A stretch of DNA of 64,000 nucleotides, taken from NCBI GenBank assembly GCA_963668605.1, contig OY764903.1:2232001-2296000 (forward strand), written 5' to 3'. Positions 1-7,565 of this stretch are shown here, piece after piece. Position 1 is the first letter of the stretch. Every line of letters begins with the position of its first letter. The notes under the pieces are model-generated. The model was not told the origin of the DNA, searched no databases, and was given only the letters and a program-made list of their open reading frames with translations. Made by a program: the position numbers and the translations under genes. The DNA comes from G963668605 sp963668605. GTDB taxonomy: Bacteria > Acidobacteriota > Terriglobia > Bryobacterales > Bryobacteraceae.

Positions 1-705
1 TGTTACCTGGCAATGTGCACCTGGCTCGACGACAAAATCGGGCACCTCCTCGGCGAGGTGCAGCGCCTCGGACTAGGCAGCAACACAATGGTCGTTCTCA
101 CCAGCGACCACGGCGACATGCTCGGCGAGAAGGGACAGTGGTTTAAGCGGATGTACCTGGAATGGTCCGCACGAATTCCGCTGATGATCAGTTGGCCCGG
201 AAAAGTTCCCGCCGGAAAGCGCATCAATTCGCTGGTCTCGCTGGTGGATCTGTTCCCAACGATTGCGGAGGCGGCAGGAGCTGAGGTCCGCACACGCATC
301 GACGGGCGCAGCCTGTTCCCGCTGATGGATGGAAGAGAAGACGGACGCGACCGCGAAGTGATCGGCGAGTATTTCGGCGAAGGTACGATCGAGCCGGTCC
401 GGATGGTCCGCCGGGGCGATTACAAGTACATCACCGTGAACGGCTATCCGCCGCAAATGTACGACCTGAAGAAAGATCCCAACGAAAACGTGAACTGCGC
501 CGGGCGCGCCGAATACGCCGCAGCGGAGAAGGAACTGCGAGCGCGAGCCGAGAAGAACTGGGACGCTCCGGCGCTGAAGCGGCAAGTGATGACCAGCCAC
601 TCCGAGCGCGAGTTTCTACGCTCGATCAACGGCTATCTGGTCTCCGAACTTTGGCAGCCGAAGATCGCCGAGCCCATCATCACGGACGAGTCGGCCTGGC
701 GGTAA
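1..705 (+). CDS. Sulfatase, C-terminal part (5' end outside the window)
   Basis: The frame is open from base 1 and begins inside a sulfatase (first codons read CYLAMCTWLDDKIG), so the N-terminal catalytic cysteine motif lies upstream. The visible part has the conserved late S1-sulfatase block TSDHGDMLGEKGQW with its metal-binding Asp/His, then the RIPLMISWPGK segment and the usual C-terminal YDLKKDPNE stretch. This pattern is closest to choline-sulfatase/phosphonate-monoester-hydrolase-like enzymes that hydrolyse sulfate esters. The substrate cannot be assigned. Its TAA stop overlaps the end of a palindromic-repeat fragment (703-722). Family is confident, specificity unknown. Confidence 0.9.
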   Translation, partial: CYLAMCTWLDDKIGHLLGEVQRLGLGSNTMVVLTSDHGDMLGEKGQWFKRMYLEWSARIPLMISWPGKVPAGKRINSLVSLVDLFPTIAEAAGAEVRTRIDGRSLFPLMDGREDGRDREVIGEYFGEGTIEPVRMVRRGDYKYITVNGYPPQMYDLKKDPNENVNCAGRAEYAAAEKELRARAEKNWDAPALKRQVMTSHSEREFLRSINGYLVSELWQPKIAEPIITDESAWR

Positions 706-722
706 GAGCCTGTCACGAAATA
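703..722. repeat. Solo end of the CCTG(T/C)CACGAAATA palindromic repeat
   Basis: TAAGAGCCTGTCACGAAATA matches the ends of the two longer elements at 40483-40611 and 43882-43986 (consensus TTAGGGCCTGCCACGAAATA). Only one end is present here. It begins at the sulfatase stop codon, so it supplies or overlaps that stop. Confidence 0.55.
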
Positions 723-726
723 GCCT

Positions 727-879
727 GTGCAGTTTAGCCACACCGTGGCGGCAGTGAAGTTTCCGGCTAGCATGTCCGAAGCCCAGGAGCACTTGGCCGA
801 CGCGATGAAAGCTGAGCGCAGTGGGAAACTAATATCGTGGAATCAGATCCTGCAAAATTACGGGAGAGTGTGCGTGTAG
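727..879 (+). CDS. Possible small ORF, antitoxin-tail-like (50 aa)
   Basis: A short frame from GTG 727 (or ATG 772) overlaps the start of the methyltransferase in another frame. Its end reads AMKAERSGKLISWNQILQ, resembling the short C-terminal tails of Phd/RelB-type antitoxins (…GKLIPWDEV…). It starts just after the repeat fragment at 703-722, so it could be the remnant of a gene truncated there. No ribosome site is evident. Weak hypothesis. Confidence 0.15.
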   Translation: MQFSHTVAAVKFPASMSEAQEHLADAMKAERSGKLISWNQILQNYGRVCV

Positions 880-1574
880 CATACTCAAGGGCGGCCTCTA
901 ACCCTGACGAGAAGCATCCGTTTCCTGTGGGAGAGGAGTTCGCTCTCAGTGTGGGGTATCCGCGGGAGTTTCTCGACACCATGCCCCATACCGCAATCGG
1001 AGGGTTCGCCGGAGTTTCCAACGTCTCTGTTTTTGCCACACTTCCAGCCGGAGCCACAGTGATCGATCTCGGATGCGGCTCAGGGCTGGACTCCCTGATC
1101 GCTGCGCAGAGGGTTGGCGCAGAAGGGCGAGTTGTTGGCATCGATTTCAGCGAAGCAATGCTCAACCGTGCGAGTTCCTCGCTGCGCGAACTCGGATTGG
1201 CCAACATGATGTTCCTTCGGTCGGGTGCGGAGCAACTCCCTCTAGCCGACGCATCTGTCGACCGGGCTCTCGTGAACGGGATCTTCAATCTGAACCCGTA
1301 TCGTGATGAGATTTTCCGCGAACTCGCCCGTATCGTAAAGCCCGGCGGCTGTGTGTTCGGTGCGGAGCTTGTTTTGCAGGCGCCGTTACCGGAGGCTTCG
1401 CAGGCAGGAGCGGCGAACTGGTTCTCCTGAATCGCTGGCGCTAAGGAAGCGGTCGCTTTCTGCAATGAGTTTCGGCAAGCCGGCTTCCGTGAAGCTCGAA
1501 TTCTCCGTACCACACGCAACGCAAGAACGAAGAATCCAGCGGTTCTCGCGGCTGAGTTCATCGCGGTCCGCTAG
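837..1574 (+). CDS. ArsM-like SAM methyltransferase with in-frame TGA (candidate selenoprotein)
   Basis: Class I SAM-dependent methyltransferase of the ArsM/UbiE type; arsenite-type methylation is the nearest named role. Read through the TGA it is 245 aa. The SAM loop DLGCGSG is at residues 77-83, the acidic VVGIDFSEAML segment at about 99-109, and FNLNPYRDEIFREL…VKPGG at 150-171. The frame meets TGA at 1428-1430 (codon 198) and then continues without a break for 47 codons to TAG 1572-1574, giving IAGAKEAVAFC…FRQAGFREARIL. ArsM proteins carry a conserved arsenic-binding Cys directly before the I/VAGA block (GCIAGA), so the TGA sits exactly on that Cys. The other binding Cys (NC before the FNL block) is Gly148 here. 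GTG start; codons after the TGA keep family-like sequence. A conventional reading would end at 1430 and lose the C-terminal domain. Confidence 0.8.
1431..1463 (+). promoter_or_regulatory. SECIS-like hairpin after the in-frame TGA
   Basis: AGGAAGC (1444-1450) pairs with GCTTTCT (1455-1461, one G-U pair) around the loop GGTC (1451-1454). A two-base bulge (TA, 1442-1443) and a GC/GC pair (1440-1441 with 1462-1463) extend the stem. The loop starts 20 nt after the TGA. The E. coli fdhF SECIS likewise presents GGUC in its apical loop at about this distance from UGA. The fold was worked out by hand and no energy was computed. Confidence 0.55.
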
Positions 1575-1604
1575 GTCTTTGACCGAGTGATGCTGTTGTT
1601 TTCA

Positions 1605-1694
1605 TGTGGGGCGGGATGGAATCCTGCGGCGGGTTGGTAACCCACCTGGAGCGCCGGTTACCAACCGGCGCGCAGCTTGACAAGCTGCCCCACA
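1605..1694. repeat. Intergenic palindromic repeat (REP-like)
   Basis: Outer arms TGTGGGGC (1605-1612) and GCCCCACA (1687-1694) enclose inner arms GGTTGGTAACC (1632-1642) and GGTTACCAACC (1656-1666), giving a nested cruciform-capable structure. It fills the 183-bp gap between the convergent methyltransferase and isomerase genes. It could act as a bidirectional terminator or be a dispersed REP/MITE-type element. There is no other copy in the window. Confidence 0.6.
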
Positions 1695-1757
1695 AACGAA
1701 CGGATTCTCGGGGTCGCAGACCTGGCGTGACCCATCTGAGTCCTCAATCCGCCCCAA

Positions 1758-2600
1758 TTACGCGAGGCAGCGCCGGCAGTAGTCCAGACACCGCCGGACT
1801 TCCTCCACCGTATCCGCCCCTTTGTATTCGTATTCGATCAGCGCGGGGATTCCGTACTTACCCTTTTTCAGAAGTTGCAGCACTTCCTTGATGGGAGTGT
1901 TGCCTTCGCCAAATGCGACGTTGGCTCCCTGTGCCGTCTTGCGGTCTTTCAAGTGGATGGTGAGAATGCGTGCGTGGTGTTGCTCGATGAACTTGACCGC
2001 GTCGAAACCCGCGGCGGTGAAGTGGCCGATATCGAAATTGATGGCCATGAATTTCGAGCGGCCCCGCAACGCTTCCTCGAAATTCTCCGGCGTGGCGAAC
2101 TCGTTGGCCTTCAGGTTTGCGTGGTTGTGCAAGCCGACAGAAATGCCGTACTTCATCGCGTACGGATCCAGCCGCTTGACTACGCTCACATTCGCAGAGG
2201 CATTCATCCGTTTCACGCCGAGCGCCTTCGCCATGATGAAGCCGTGCTCAATTTCTTCGTCCGTGAAGTCTTCGCGGAAGTTGTAGCCGCAAGACCATAG
2301 CTCGATACCGGCCGCGTCGAACTTGCGCCGGATTGCGCGGAAATCGTCCTGAGCGGCGCCGATCCGCCATTCCCGCAATTGCTGCCGCGACACGTTCTTT
2401 GGCTCAACGTGGCCCTGGTATAGTTCGTAACAACTGATGCCCAGCAACTTGGCCGCGTCTATCGCCTGGTCCAGCGTGCGGTCGCGGAAACTGTAGCCTT
2501 GCACGCCGATAGTGACTCCGTTGTACACGGAAGCCCCTTTGGCCAGCGACCAGAGCGAACCGGCCGCGATTCCCAAGAAAGATCTTCTGCTATTTGTCAT
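1758..2600 (-). CDS. Tat-exported sugar phosphate isomerase/epimerase-like TIM barrel
   Basis: Xylose-isomerase-like TIM barrel (AP endonuclease 2 superfamily) of 280 aa, probably isomerising or epimerising a sugar released by the neighbouring hydrolases. I place the start at 2600, which puts a twin-arginine-type leader (NSRRSFLG) at the N-terminus; an upstream ATG would add 17 residues through the operator. Conserved features include the IGVQGYSFRDR strand, a GLHNHAN metal-site histidine, the NFDIGHF segment and IEYEY near the end. It is a clear paralogue of the gene at 21720-22556. It is divergent from the Gfo/Idh/MocA gene with only 35 bp between start codons, which holds a regulatory palindrome. 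Confidence 0.85.
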   Translation of the reverse strand: MTNSRRSFLGIAAGSLWSLAKGASVYNGVTIGVQGYSFRDRTLDQAIDAAKLLGISCYELYQGHVEPKNVSRQQLREWRIGAAQDDFRAIRRKFDAAGIELWSCGYNFREDFTDEEIEHGFIMAKALGVKRMNASANVSVVKRLDPYAMKYGISVGLHNHANLKANEFATPENFEEALRGRSKFMAINFDIGHFTAAGFDAVKFIEQHHARILTIHLKDRKTAQGANVAFGEGNTPIKEVLQLLKKGKYGIPALIEYEYKGADTVEEVRRCLDYCRRCLA

Positions 2601-2602
2601 TC

Positions 2603-2618
2603 GGTATGACATCATATC
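2603..2618. promoter_or_regulatory. Operator palindrome, site 1 (GGTATGACATCATATC)
   Basis: Differs at two positions from the consensus GGTATGATATCATACC built from the sites in this window. It sits in the 35-bp gap between two divergent start codons, so one regulator could act on both genes. A GntR-type (FCD) repressor would suit such a short AT-rich dyad; the family is inference. Confidence 0.6.
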
Positions 2619-2635
2619 ATGATAGAGCAAGCTAT

Positions 2636-3910
2636 ATGGATACCCAACCACGCAGAACTTTTTTGAAGGCGACTAGCGTCGCGCTTACGGCCTCCGCGCT
2701 CCGCGCCGCCGGCTCGAACGATCGGATCGCGGTAGGCTTCATCGGCCTGGGCGCGATGGGATCGGGCAATCTCGGTTTCGCCATGAAGCAGCCCGGATTG
2801 CAGGTGGCTGCGCTTTGCGACGTGAAACAGGACGCCCTTGAAAGAGCCACGGCGCTCGCAGCGTCGCAAGGGCACAAGCCGAAAACTGTGAAGGATTTTC
2901 GAGAGATCATCGCGGACAAGTCCATCGACGCCATTTGCGTGGCCGCGCCGGATCACTGGCACGCCTACATGATGGTGGAAGGCTGCAAGGCGGGCAAGGA
3001 TGTATGGGTTGAGAAACCGGCCTGTACAGTCATAGACGAAGGCCTCAAGATGGTCGCGGCGGCACGCAAGTATGACCGCGTGGTCCAGGTGGGGACGATG
3101 CAGCGCTCCGGCGTTCACTTCCAGCAGGCCGTCGAGTTTGTGCGCAGCGGACGACTCGGCAAAATCACTACGACGCGAACGTTCAACTACCTGCGCTTGA
3201 AGCCGGAAGGAAATGGGACCCCTCCGAACAGCGCTCCGCCGCCCGGAATTGATTGGGAGATGTGGCTTGGACCGGCGCCGAAGCGCCCCTACAATCCCGT
3301 TCCGGCCGGTCACGAGTTCCGGCGCTACTGGGATTTCGCCGGTGGCATGCTCACGGATTGGGGCGCCCACTGGCTCGATATCGTTCAGATGGCGATGGAC
3401 GAGGCGATGCCGGTCAAGATCAGCGCGCTAGGCGGCAATTTCTGGGTGAAAGACGGCCGCGAAACCCCCGACACGCTGGAGGCAAACTACACCTATGCAA
3501 ATGGGATGCTGGCCACTTACGAGACCCGTGCATCGAGCACCCACTCGTTCTCCGGCAATAGCCAGGGAATCATCTTTTATGGCAGCGAAGGCACAATGGT
3601 GCTGGACCGCTCCGGTTATAGGGTCATCCCGGAAAATGGCTCGAAACTCGAAGCGATCCAGGTAAAGAGTTCAAACAACAGCAACATCGCGCACTGGGCA
3701 AACTTCCTCGACTGCATGCGCACGAGGCGCCGGCCCCAGAGCGATATCGAGAAATGCTTCCGCTCCACCGCGACGTGCCTCCTCGGCAACGTTTCCTACC
3801 GGAGCGGGCTTCGCCTCACATGGGACGACAAGAACTCTACCGTACTCGAACCGGAAGCGCGCAAGTACCTCACGCGCGAATACCGCTCGCCTTGGAAGCT
3901 AACGGTCTGA
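2636..3910 (+). CDS. Gfo/Idh/MocA-family oxidoreductase, Tat-exported
   Basis: NAD(P)-dependent sugar or polyol dehydrogenase family protein of 424 aa. The start at 2636 gives a twin-arginine leader (QPRRTFLKATSVALTA); the upstream ATG at 2594 would run into the divergent gene. The Rossmann motif VGFIGLGAMGSGN lies at about residues 29-41, the conserved EKP of the family at 126-128, and DWGAHWLDIVQMAMDE is the C-terminal-domain active-site segment that normally carries the catalytic His. Exported members of this family are common next to sulfatases and isomerase-like TIM barrels in Planctomycetes and Acidobacteria. The substrate is unknown. The stop codon is part of operator site 2, and the next gene starts 23 bp later. 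Confidence 0.88.
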   Translation: MDTQPRRTFLKATSVALTASALRAAGSNDRIAVGFIGLGAMGSGNLGFAMKQPGLQVAALCDVKQDALERATALAASQGHKPKTVKDFREIIADKSIDAICVAAPDHWHAYMMVEGCKAGKDVWVEKPACTVIDEGLKMVAAARKYDRVVQVGTMQRSGVHFQQAVEFVRSGRLGKITTTRTFNYLRLKPEGNGTPPNSAPPPGIDWEMWLGPAPKRPYNPVPAGHEFRRYWDFAGGMLTDWGAHWLDIVQMAMDEAMPVKISALGGNFWVKDGRETPDTLEANYTYANGMLATYETRASSTHSFSGNSQGIIFYGSEGTMVLDRSGYRVIPENGSKLEAIQVKSSNNSNIAHWANFLDCMRTRRRPQSDIEKCFRSTATCLLGNVSYRSGLRLTWDDKNSTVLEPEARKYLTREYRSPWKLTV

Positions 3911-3919
3911 TATCATACC
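3904..3919. promoter_or_regulatory. Operator palindrome, site 2 (GGTCTGATATCATACC)
   Basis: Fifteen of 16 positions match GGTATGATATCATACC. It overlaps the stop codon of the oxidoreductase and lies 15 bp before the receptor ATG at 3934, so it probably controls an internal promoter for the receptor. Confidence 0.6.
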
Positions 3920-3933
3920 AGATCGGGAAAATC

Positions 3934-6900
3934 ATGCTACGTCTATCGCTTGTGTTCTTTCTCGCCGCCACATGGGTCTTCTCCCAGACGCCGACGGCAA
4001 CAATTGTGGGGCGTGTCACCGACCCTTCCGGCGCCGCCATCCCGAGTGCGGAACTTCGTGTGCGAAATGCCGTTACCAACGACGTACGGCAAGCCCGAAC
4101 CAGCGCTACTGGCGAATTTACAGTCCCGAGCCTCGCGCCGGGGCGGTACGACATTACGGTGGAGATCACCGGATTCCGCACGCTCCGACAGGAAGGCCTT
4201 GAACTGCAAGTGGACCAGGTTGCCCGCGTGGATTTGAAACTGCAGGTCGGCGCGGTATCCGAATCGATCGAAGTCAAAGCCGAGGCGCCGCTGCTCAACA
4301 CTGAAAACGCGTCGAAGGGTGAAGTGATCACAAGTGGAGAGATCACGGAGATGCCTTTGGAAGGACGTGATTTTCAAGATCTCGCGTTCCTGGTTCCTGG
4401 CGTCTACCGGCGTGGAGAGAACGGCCAGGGATCCGGCATGGCGGTCAACGGAGCACGCGCCGACAATACAAATTTTTTACTGGACGGCTTCAGCAACCAG
4501 AACACCGGACAAGGCGGCGCGCAGGCAAAGCCGCCGATCGACGCCATGCAGGAATTCAAAGTGCAGACCTCCGGTTACTCGGCGGAGTACGGACGCCTGG
4601 CTGGTGGCGTGATGAACATGGCGCTGAAGAGCGGAGGCAACCAGCTTCACGGTTCGCTCTTCGAGTTTCTCCGCAACGATAAGTCGGATGCGCGCAACTT
4701 TTTCGCGGTGGATAAAACCAAACTGCGGCGGAATCAATTCGGTGCGACGCTGAATGGCCCCGTCTTCCTGCCCCATCTTTACGACGGGCGCAACCGCACA
4801 TTCTTTCTCTTCAGTTGGGAAAGCTATCGTCAGATACAAGGCCAGTCCCGCCTGACTCGCGTACCCACGGAACTCGAGCGAGTGGGCGATTTTTCGGACA
4901 CACGCGATGTGAATGGAGCGATCATTCCGCTGAAAGATCCTTATGCCAAGGGTGCGTGCACCGCAAAGGACCAAAGCGGGTGTTTTCCGAACAACCGGAT
5001 TCCGGCCAGCCGGTTCAGTCTGATCGCGAACCTGCTGCTTCCGTATTTCCCGATCCCCAACCGGCCTGGCCAAGCGAACAACTTCCGCGTCGACGCCAAC
5101 AAGACGGACACCTGGAATAGCTTCCTCACAAAGATCGACCGGCGGTTTTCGGATAGGGACAGTGTCGCCGTCCGTTTCCTGCGCCGCCCCGGCGTAGCGG
5201 GCGATCCGTTCGACGGCAGCGACCTCGGTACGTTTGGGACTACAACGACGTCTGCCCAGACCATGCTCGGCTTAACGTACACGCGAATGTTCACGCCGGT
5301 GTTCATCAATGAATTCCGCGTGGGCTTTATACGGAATGCGCAGAACGCGTTGACGCTCCACCAGGGGCAGGACATCGCCGCCGAACTTGGCATCCCGGGA
5401 ATTCTGGCGGAACCTGCCATGAAGGGTTTCCCGCGCTTTGCGGCGCGCGATCTTGCCGAACTCGGCGATGCTAACAGTAACCAGAACTGGACTTTCAATA
5501 ACTACCAGTGGGCCGACACCGTGACTTGGGTGAAGGCTCGTCATCTGATCAAGTTCGGCGGTGACATCGTGCGCGCCCAGAACTTCCAGCCGTCCTCGAC
5601 GAATGTGCGAGGCAATTTCGCCTTCCTTGGACGCTGGACGAATGTTCCGTTCGGCGACATGCTCATGGGGTTGCTCGACAACGCCCAGCGACAGGCCGGA
5701 ACTATGTCGACATACATGTTCTCCACCACTTCTGGATTGTTCGTGCAGGATGATTTCAAAGTTCGGCCGAATCTCACGCTCAACTTTGGACTGCGTTACG
5801 AATTGATGCAGCCGATCTCCGAAAAATACGGGCGGCTAACGAACTTCATCCCGGAACTCGGGCAGGTGGCGATAGCCGATGACCGCACGGTTCCGAACCT
5901 TGCACAGACGCTCGCGTCGCTGAATCTGATCGGCAAGGTGGCGCTCGCGAAAGACCTCGGCTATCCGTCCTCCCTGGTCTACCCCAACCACCTGAATTTC
6001 GCTCCGCGCTTCGGATTCGCATGGAGGCCTTTTGGCGGCAACCGCATGGCAATTCGCGGCGGCTACGGCATATTCTATGCGGGCTTCGCCAATGCGTCGG
6101 TTCGCACCAAACTTTCAGACATTTTCCCATTCAGCGTGTCGGAGTATTACGGCCGCAAGACCAACGACCCGTCCGCAGTGACGCTTTCCAATCCGTTCCC
6201 CGACAAGGTCCTTCAATCCGGCGGCACAGTCAACGCGAACAGCTTCGACCTGCATCCCCGTCCGCAGTACCTGCAAAGCTGGAACCTCACGGTCGAGCGC
6301 GAAATCGGACGCGGGACCGCGCTCGAAATCGCCTATGTGGGTTCGAAGGGCACGCACCTCGGCCGCATGTACGACATCAACACTCCGATCCGTTTAGCCG
6401 AGCTCCGGCTGCCGAACGGAACGTTCGCGAAGCCTTATCCGGGTTTCAACGCGATCAGCACGCACGCGTTCAATTCCAACTCCATCTACAATGCGGCGAT
6501 GGCCTCCGTGCGCCGCCGGTTGCGCGGCAGCGCGTTCTTTTACGTGAACTACACGTTTAGCAAATCCATCGACGATGCCTCGCAGCTTTTCGGAAGTTCG
6601 AACGGCGGATACCCGGGTGCGCAGGATGTCCGGAATTTGAAGTCGGAACGCGCCCGATCCGATTGGGACGTGGGGCACTCCTTCACTGCGAGTTTTACGT
6701 ATGAGTTGCCCTTCCGTGGAAATCCATTCATCCGTGGATGGCAGCTTGCCGGCAACGCCCGCTTGTACACGGGCGCGCCGTTCACGCCGCGGCTATCCAA
6801 CGTCCAACTGGATCAGGGCGAGGCGAACCGTCCCGACCGCATCGCGAAAGGCAGCTTGGCGAACCCGAATTCGGACCAATGGTTCGACCTCTCGGCCTTC

Positions 6901-7170
6901 CCTGTGGTACCAATCGGATCGTTCCGCTACGGCAGTTCCGGCCGCAACGTGTTGGACGGACCCGGCTACATGGCTGTCAACGCTTCGCTCATGAAGAACT
7001 GGCGTTTTCGGGAATACGGATCGCTCCAGTTTCGGTGGGAGTCGTTCAACGTGACAAATCACACGAACTTCAACCTGCCGGTCACCTTCGTCAACGCTCC
7101 GAACGGAGCGACGATCACGCGCGCGGCGAACGCCCGAACGATGCAGTTCGCCTTGCGTTATCAGTTCTGA
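3934..7170 (+). CDS. TonB-dependent receptor, Oar-like (1,078 aa)
   Basis: Outer-membrane receptor for energised uptake of large ligands, probably oligosaccharides. The start at 3934 gives a signal peptide (MLRLSLVFFLAATWVFSQ); upstream in-frame starts would remove it. An N-terminal carboxypeptidase-regulatory-like domain follows (IVGRVTDPSGAAIPSAELRV to about residue 100), then the plug with PLEGRDFQDLAFLVPGV and the DNTNFLLDGF and EYGRLAGG motifs, then a long beta-barrel ending in the aromatic signature LRYQF. No SusD-like lipoprotein adjoins it, as usual for Oar-type receptors of Acidobacteria. It is a paralogue of the receptors at 7566 and 22741 and lies downstream of operator site 2. Confidence 0.93.
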   Translation: MLRLSLVFFLAATWVFSQTPTATIVGRVTDPSGAAIPSAELRVRNAVTNDVRQARTSATGEFTVPSLAPGRYDITVEITGFRTLRQEGLELQVDQVARVDLKLQVGAVSESIEVKAEAPLLNTENASKGEVITSGEITEMPLEGRDFQDLAFLVPGVYRRGENGQGSGMAVNGARADNTNFLLDGFSNQNTGQGGAQAKPPIDAMQEFKVQTSGYSAEYGRLAGGVMNMALKSGGNQLHGSLFEFLRNDKSDARNFFAVDKTKLRRNQFGATLNGPVFLPHLYDGRNRTFFLFSWESYRQIQGQSRLTRVPTELERVGDFSDTRDVNGAIIPLKDPYAKGACTAKDQSGCFPNNRIPASRFSLIANLLLPYFPIPNRPGQANNFRVDANKTDTWNSFLTKIDRRFSDRDSVAVRFLRRPGVAGDPFDGSDLGTFGTTTTSAQTMLGLTYTRMFTPVFINEFRVGFIRNAQNALTLHQGQDIAAELGIPGILAEPAMKGFPRFAARDLAELGDANSNQNWTFNNYQWADTVTWVKARHLIKFGGDIVRAQNFQPSSTNVRGNFAFLGRWTNVPFGDMLMGLLDNAQRQAGTMSTYMFSTTSGLFVQDDFKVRPNLTLNFGLRYELMQPISEKYGRLTNFIPELGQVAIADDRTVPNLAQTLASLNLIGKVALAKDLGYPSSLVYPNHLNFAPRFGFAWRPFGGNRMAIRGGYGIFYAGFANASVRTKLSDIFPFSVSEYYGRKTNDPSAVTLSNPFPDKVLQSGGTVNANSFDLHPRPQYLQSWNLTVEREIGRGTALEIAYVGSKGTHLGRMYDINTPIRLAELRLPNGTFAKPYPGFNAISTHAFNSNSIYNAAMASVRRRLRGSAFFYVNYTFSKSIDDASQLFGSSNGGYPGAQDVRNLKSERARSDWDVGHSFTASFTYELPFRGNPFIRGWQLAGNARLYTGAPFTPRLSNVQLDQGEANRPDRIAKGSLANPNSDQWFDLSAFPVVPIGSFRYGSSGRNVLDGPGYMAVNASLMKNWRFREYGSLQFRWESFNVTNHTNFNLPVTFVNAPNGATITRAANARTMQFALRYQF

Positions 7171-7213
7171 TTGGCGACCAGCGAGGCGCAGCGAAGGCTC
7201 AATCACGTACGCT

Positions 7214-7237
7214 GCCGCCGGCCGGACAACCGGCGGC
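7214..7237. terminator. GC-rich hairpin downstream of the receptor
   Basis: GCCGCCGG (7214-7221) and CCGGCGGC (7230-7237) form a perfect 8-bp stem with an 8-nt loop, 44 bp after the receptor stop. No U-run follows, so rho-independent termination is uncertain. The equivalent hairpin is degenerate in the other copy of the duplication. Confidence 0.4.
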
Positions 7238-7305
7238 GTCCACTAGTTACTTTAACGTTTTTTACTTGGCGAACTCATGTATACTAGGGCACGTGCGAGG
7301 TGCCG

Positions 7306-7524
7306 ATGATTGCTTCGATATCATTCTTCCAAGCCGCTTGCCTGCTGAGCGTTGCCGCATTGCTGTATGGGCAGTCTTCAACGGTGGGCTGGGTCCCGAA
7401 AGACGATTCCACCGTCCTGATTATCCACGGTGCCAGCGACACCACAGTGCCGCTGGAGCAGTCGGTCGGCCTCAACCCGGCGGTTGAGCAGCCCGCGCAT
7501 TTGCAGTTCTCCGAGGTCCTCTAG
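7306..7524 (+). pseudogene. Gutted alpha/beta-hydrolase remnant, copy A
   Basis: This 72-codon frame keeps a signal peptide (MIASISFFQAACLLSVAAL) and then jumps directly to the C-terminal acid-residue segment of a BD-FAE/acetyl-esterase-like hydrolase (VLIIHGASDTTVPLEQSVG). The catalytic Ser region is missing, and so is the piece carrying the terminal His-region helix that copy B retains. The rest of the gap 7171-7565 holds only the hairpin at 7214 and a conserved TATACT-like -10 at 7280-7285. Almost certainly non-functional as an enzyme. Confidence 0.65.
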
Positions 7525-7565
7525 CTTTTGGCGAACTCCTTTAAAAATCACTTGTGAGGTAGAAC

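Noticed and set aside
837..1430. Methyltransferase simply ending at 1430 (197 aa)
   Set aside because: Family-like sequence continues in the same frame for 47 codons, including the IAGA block and FRQAGF segment, which a real stop would not preserve.
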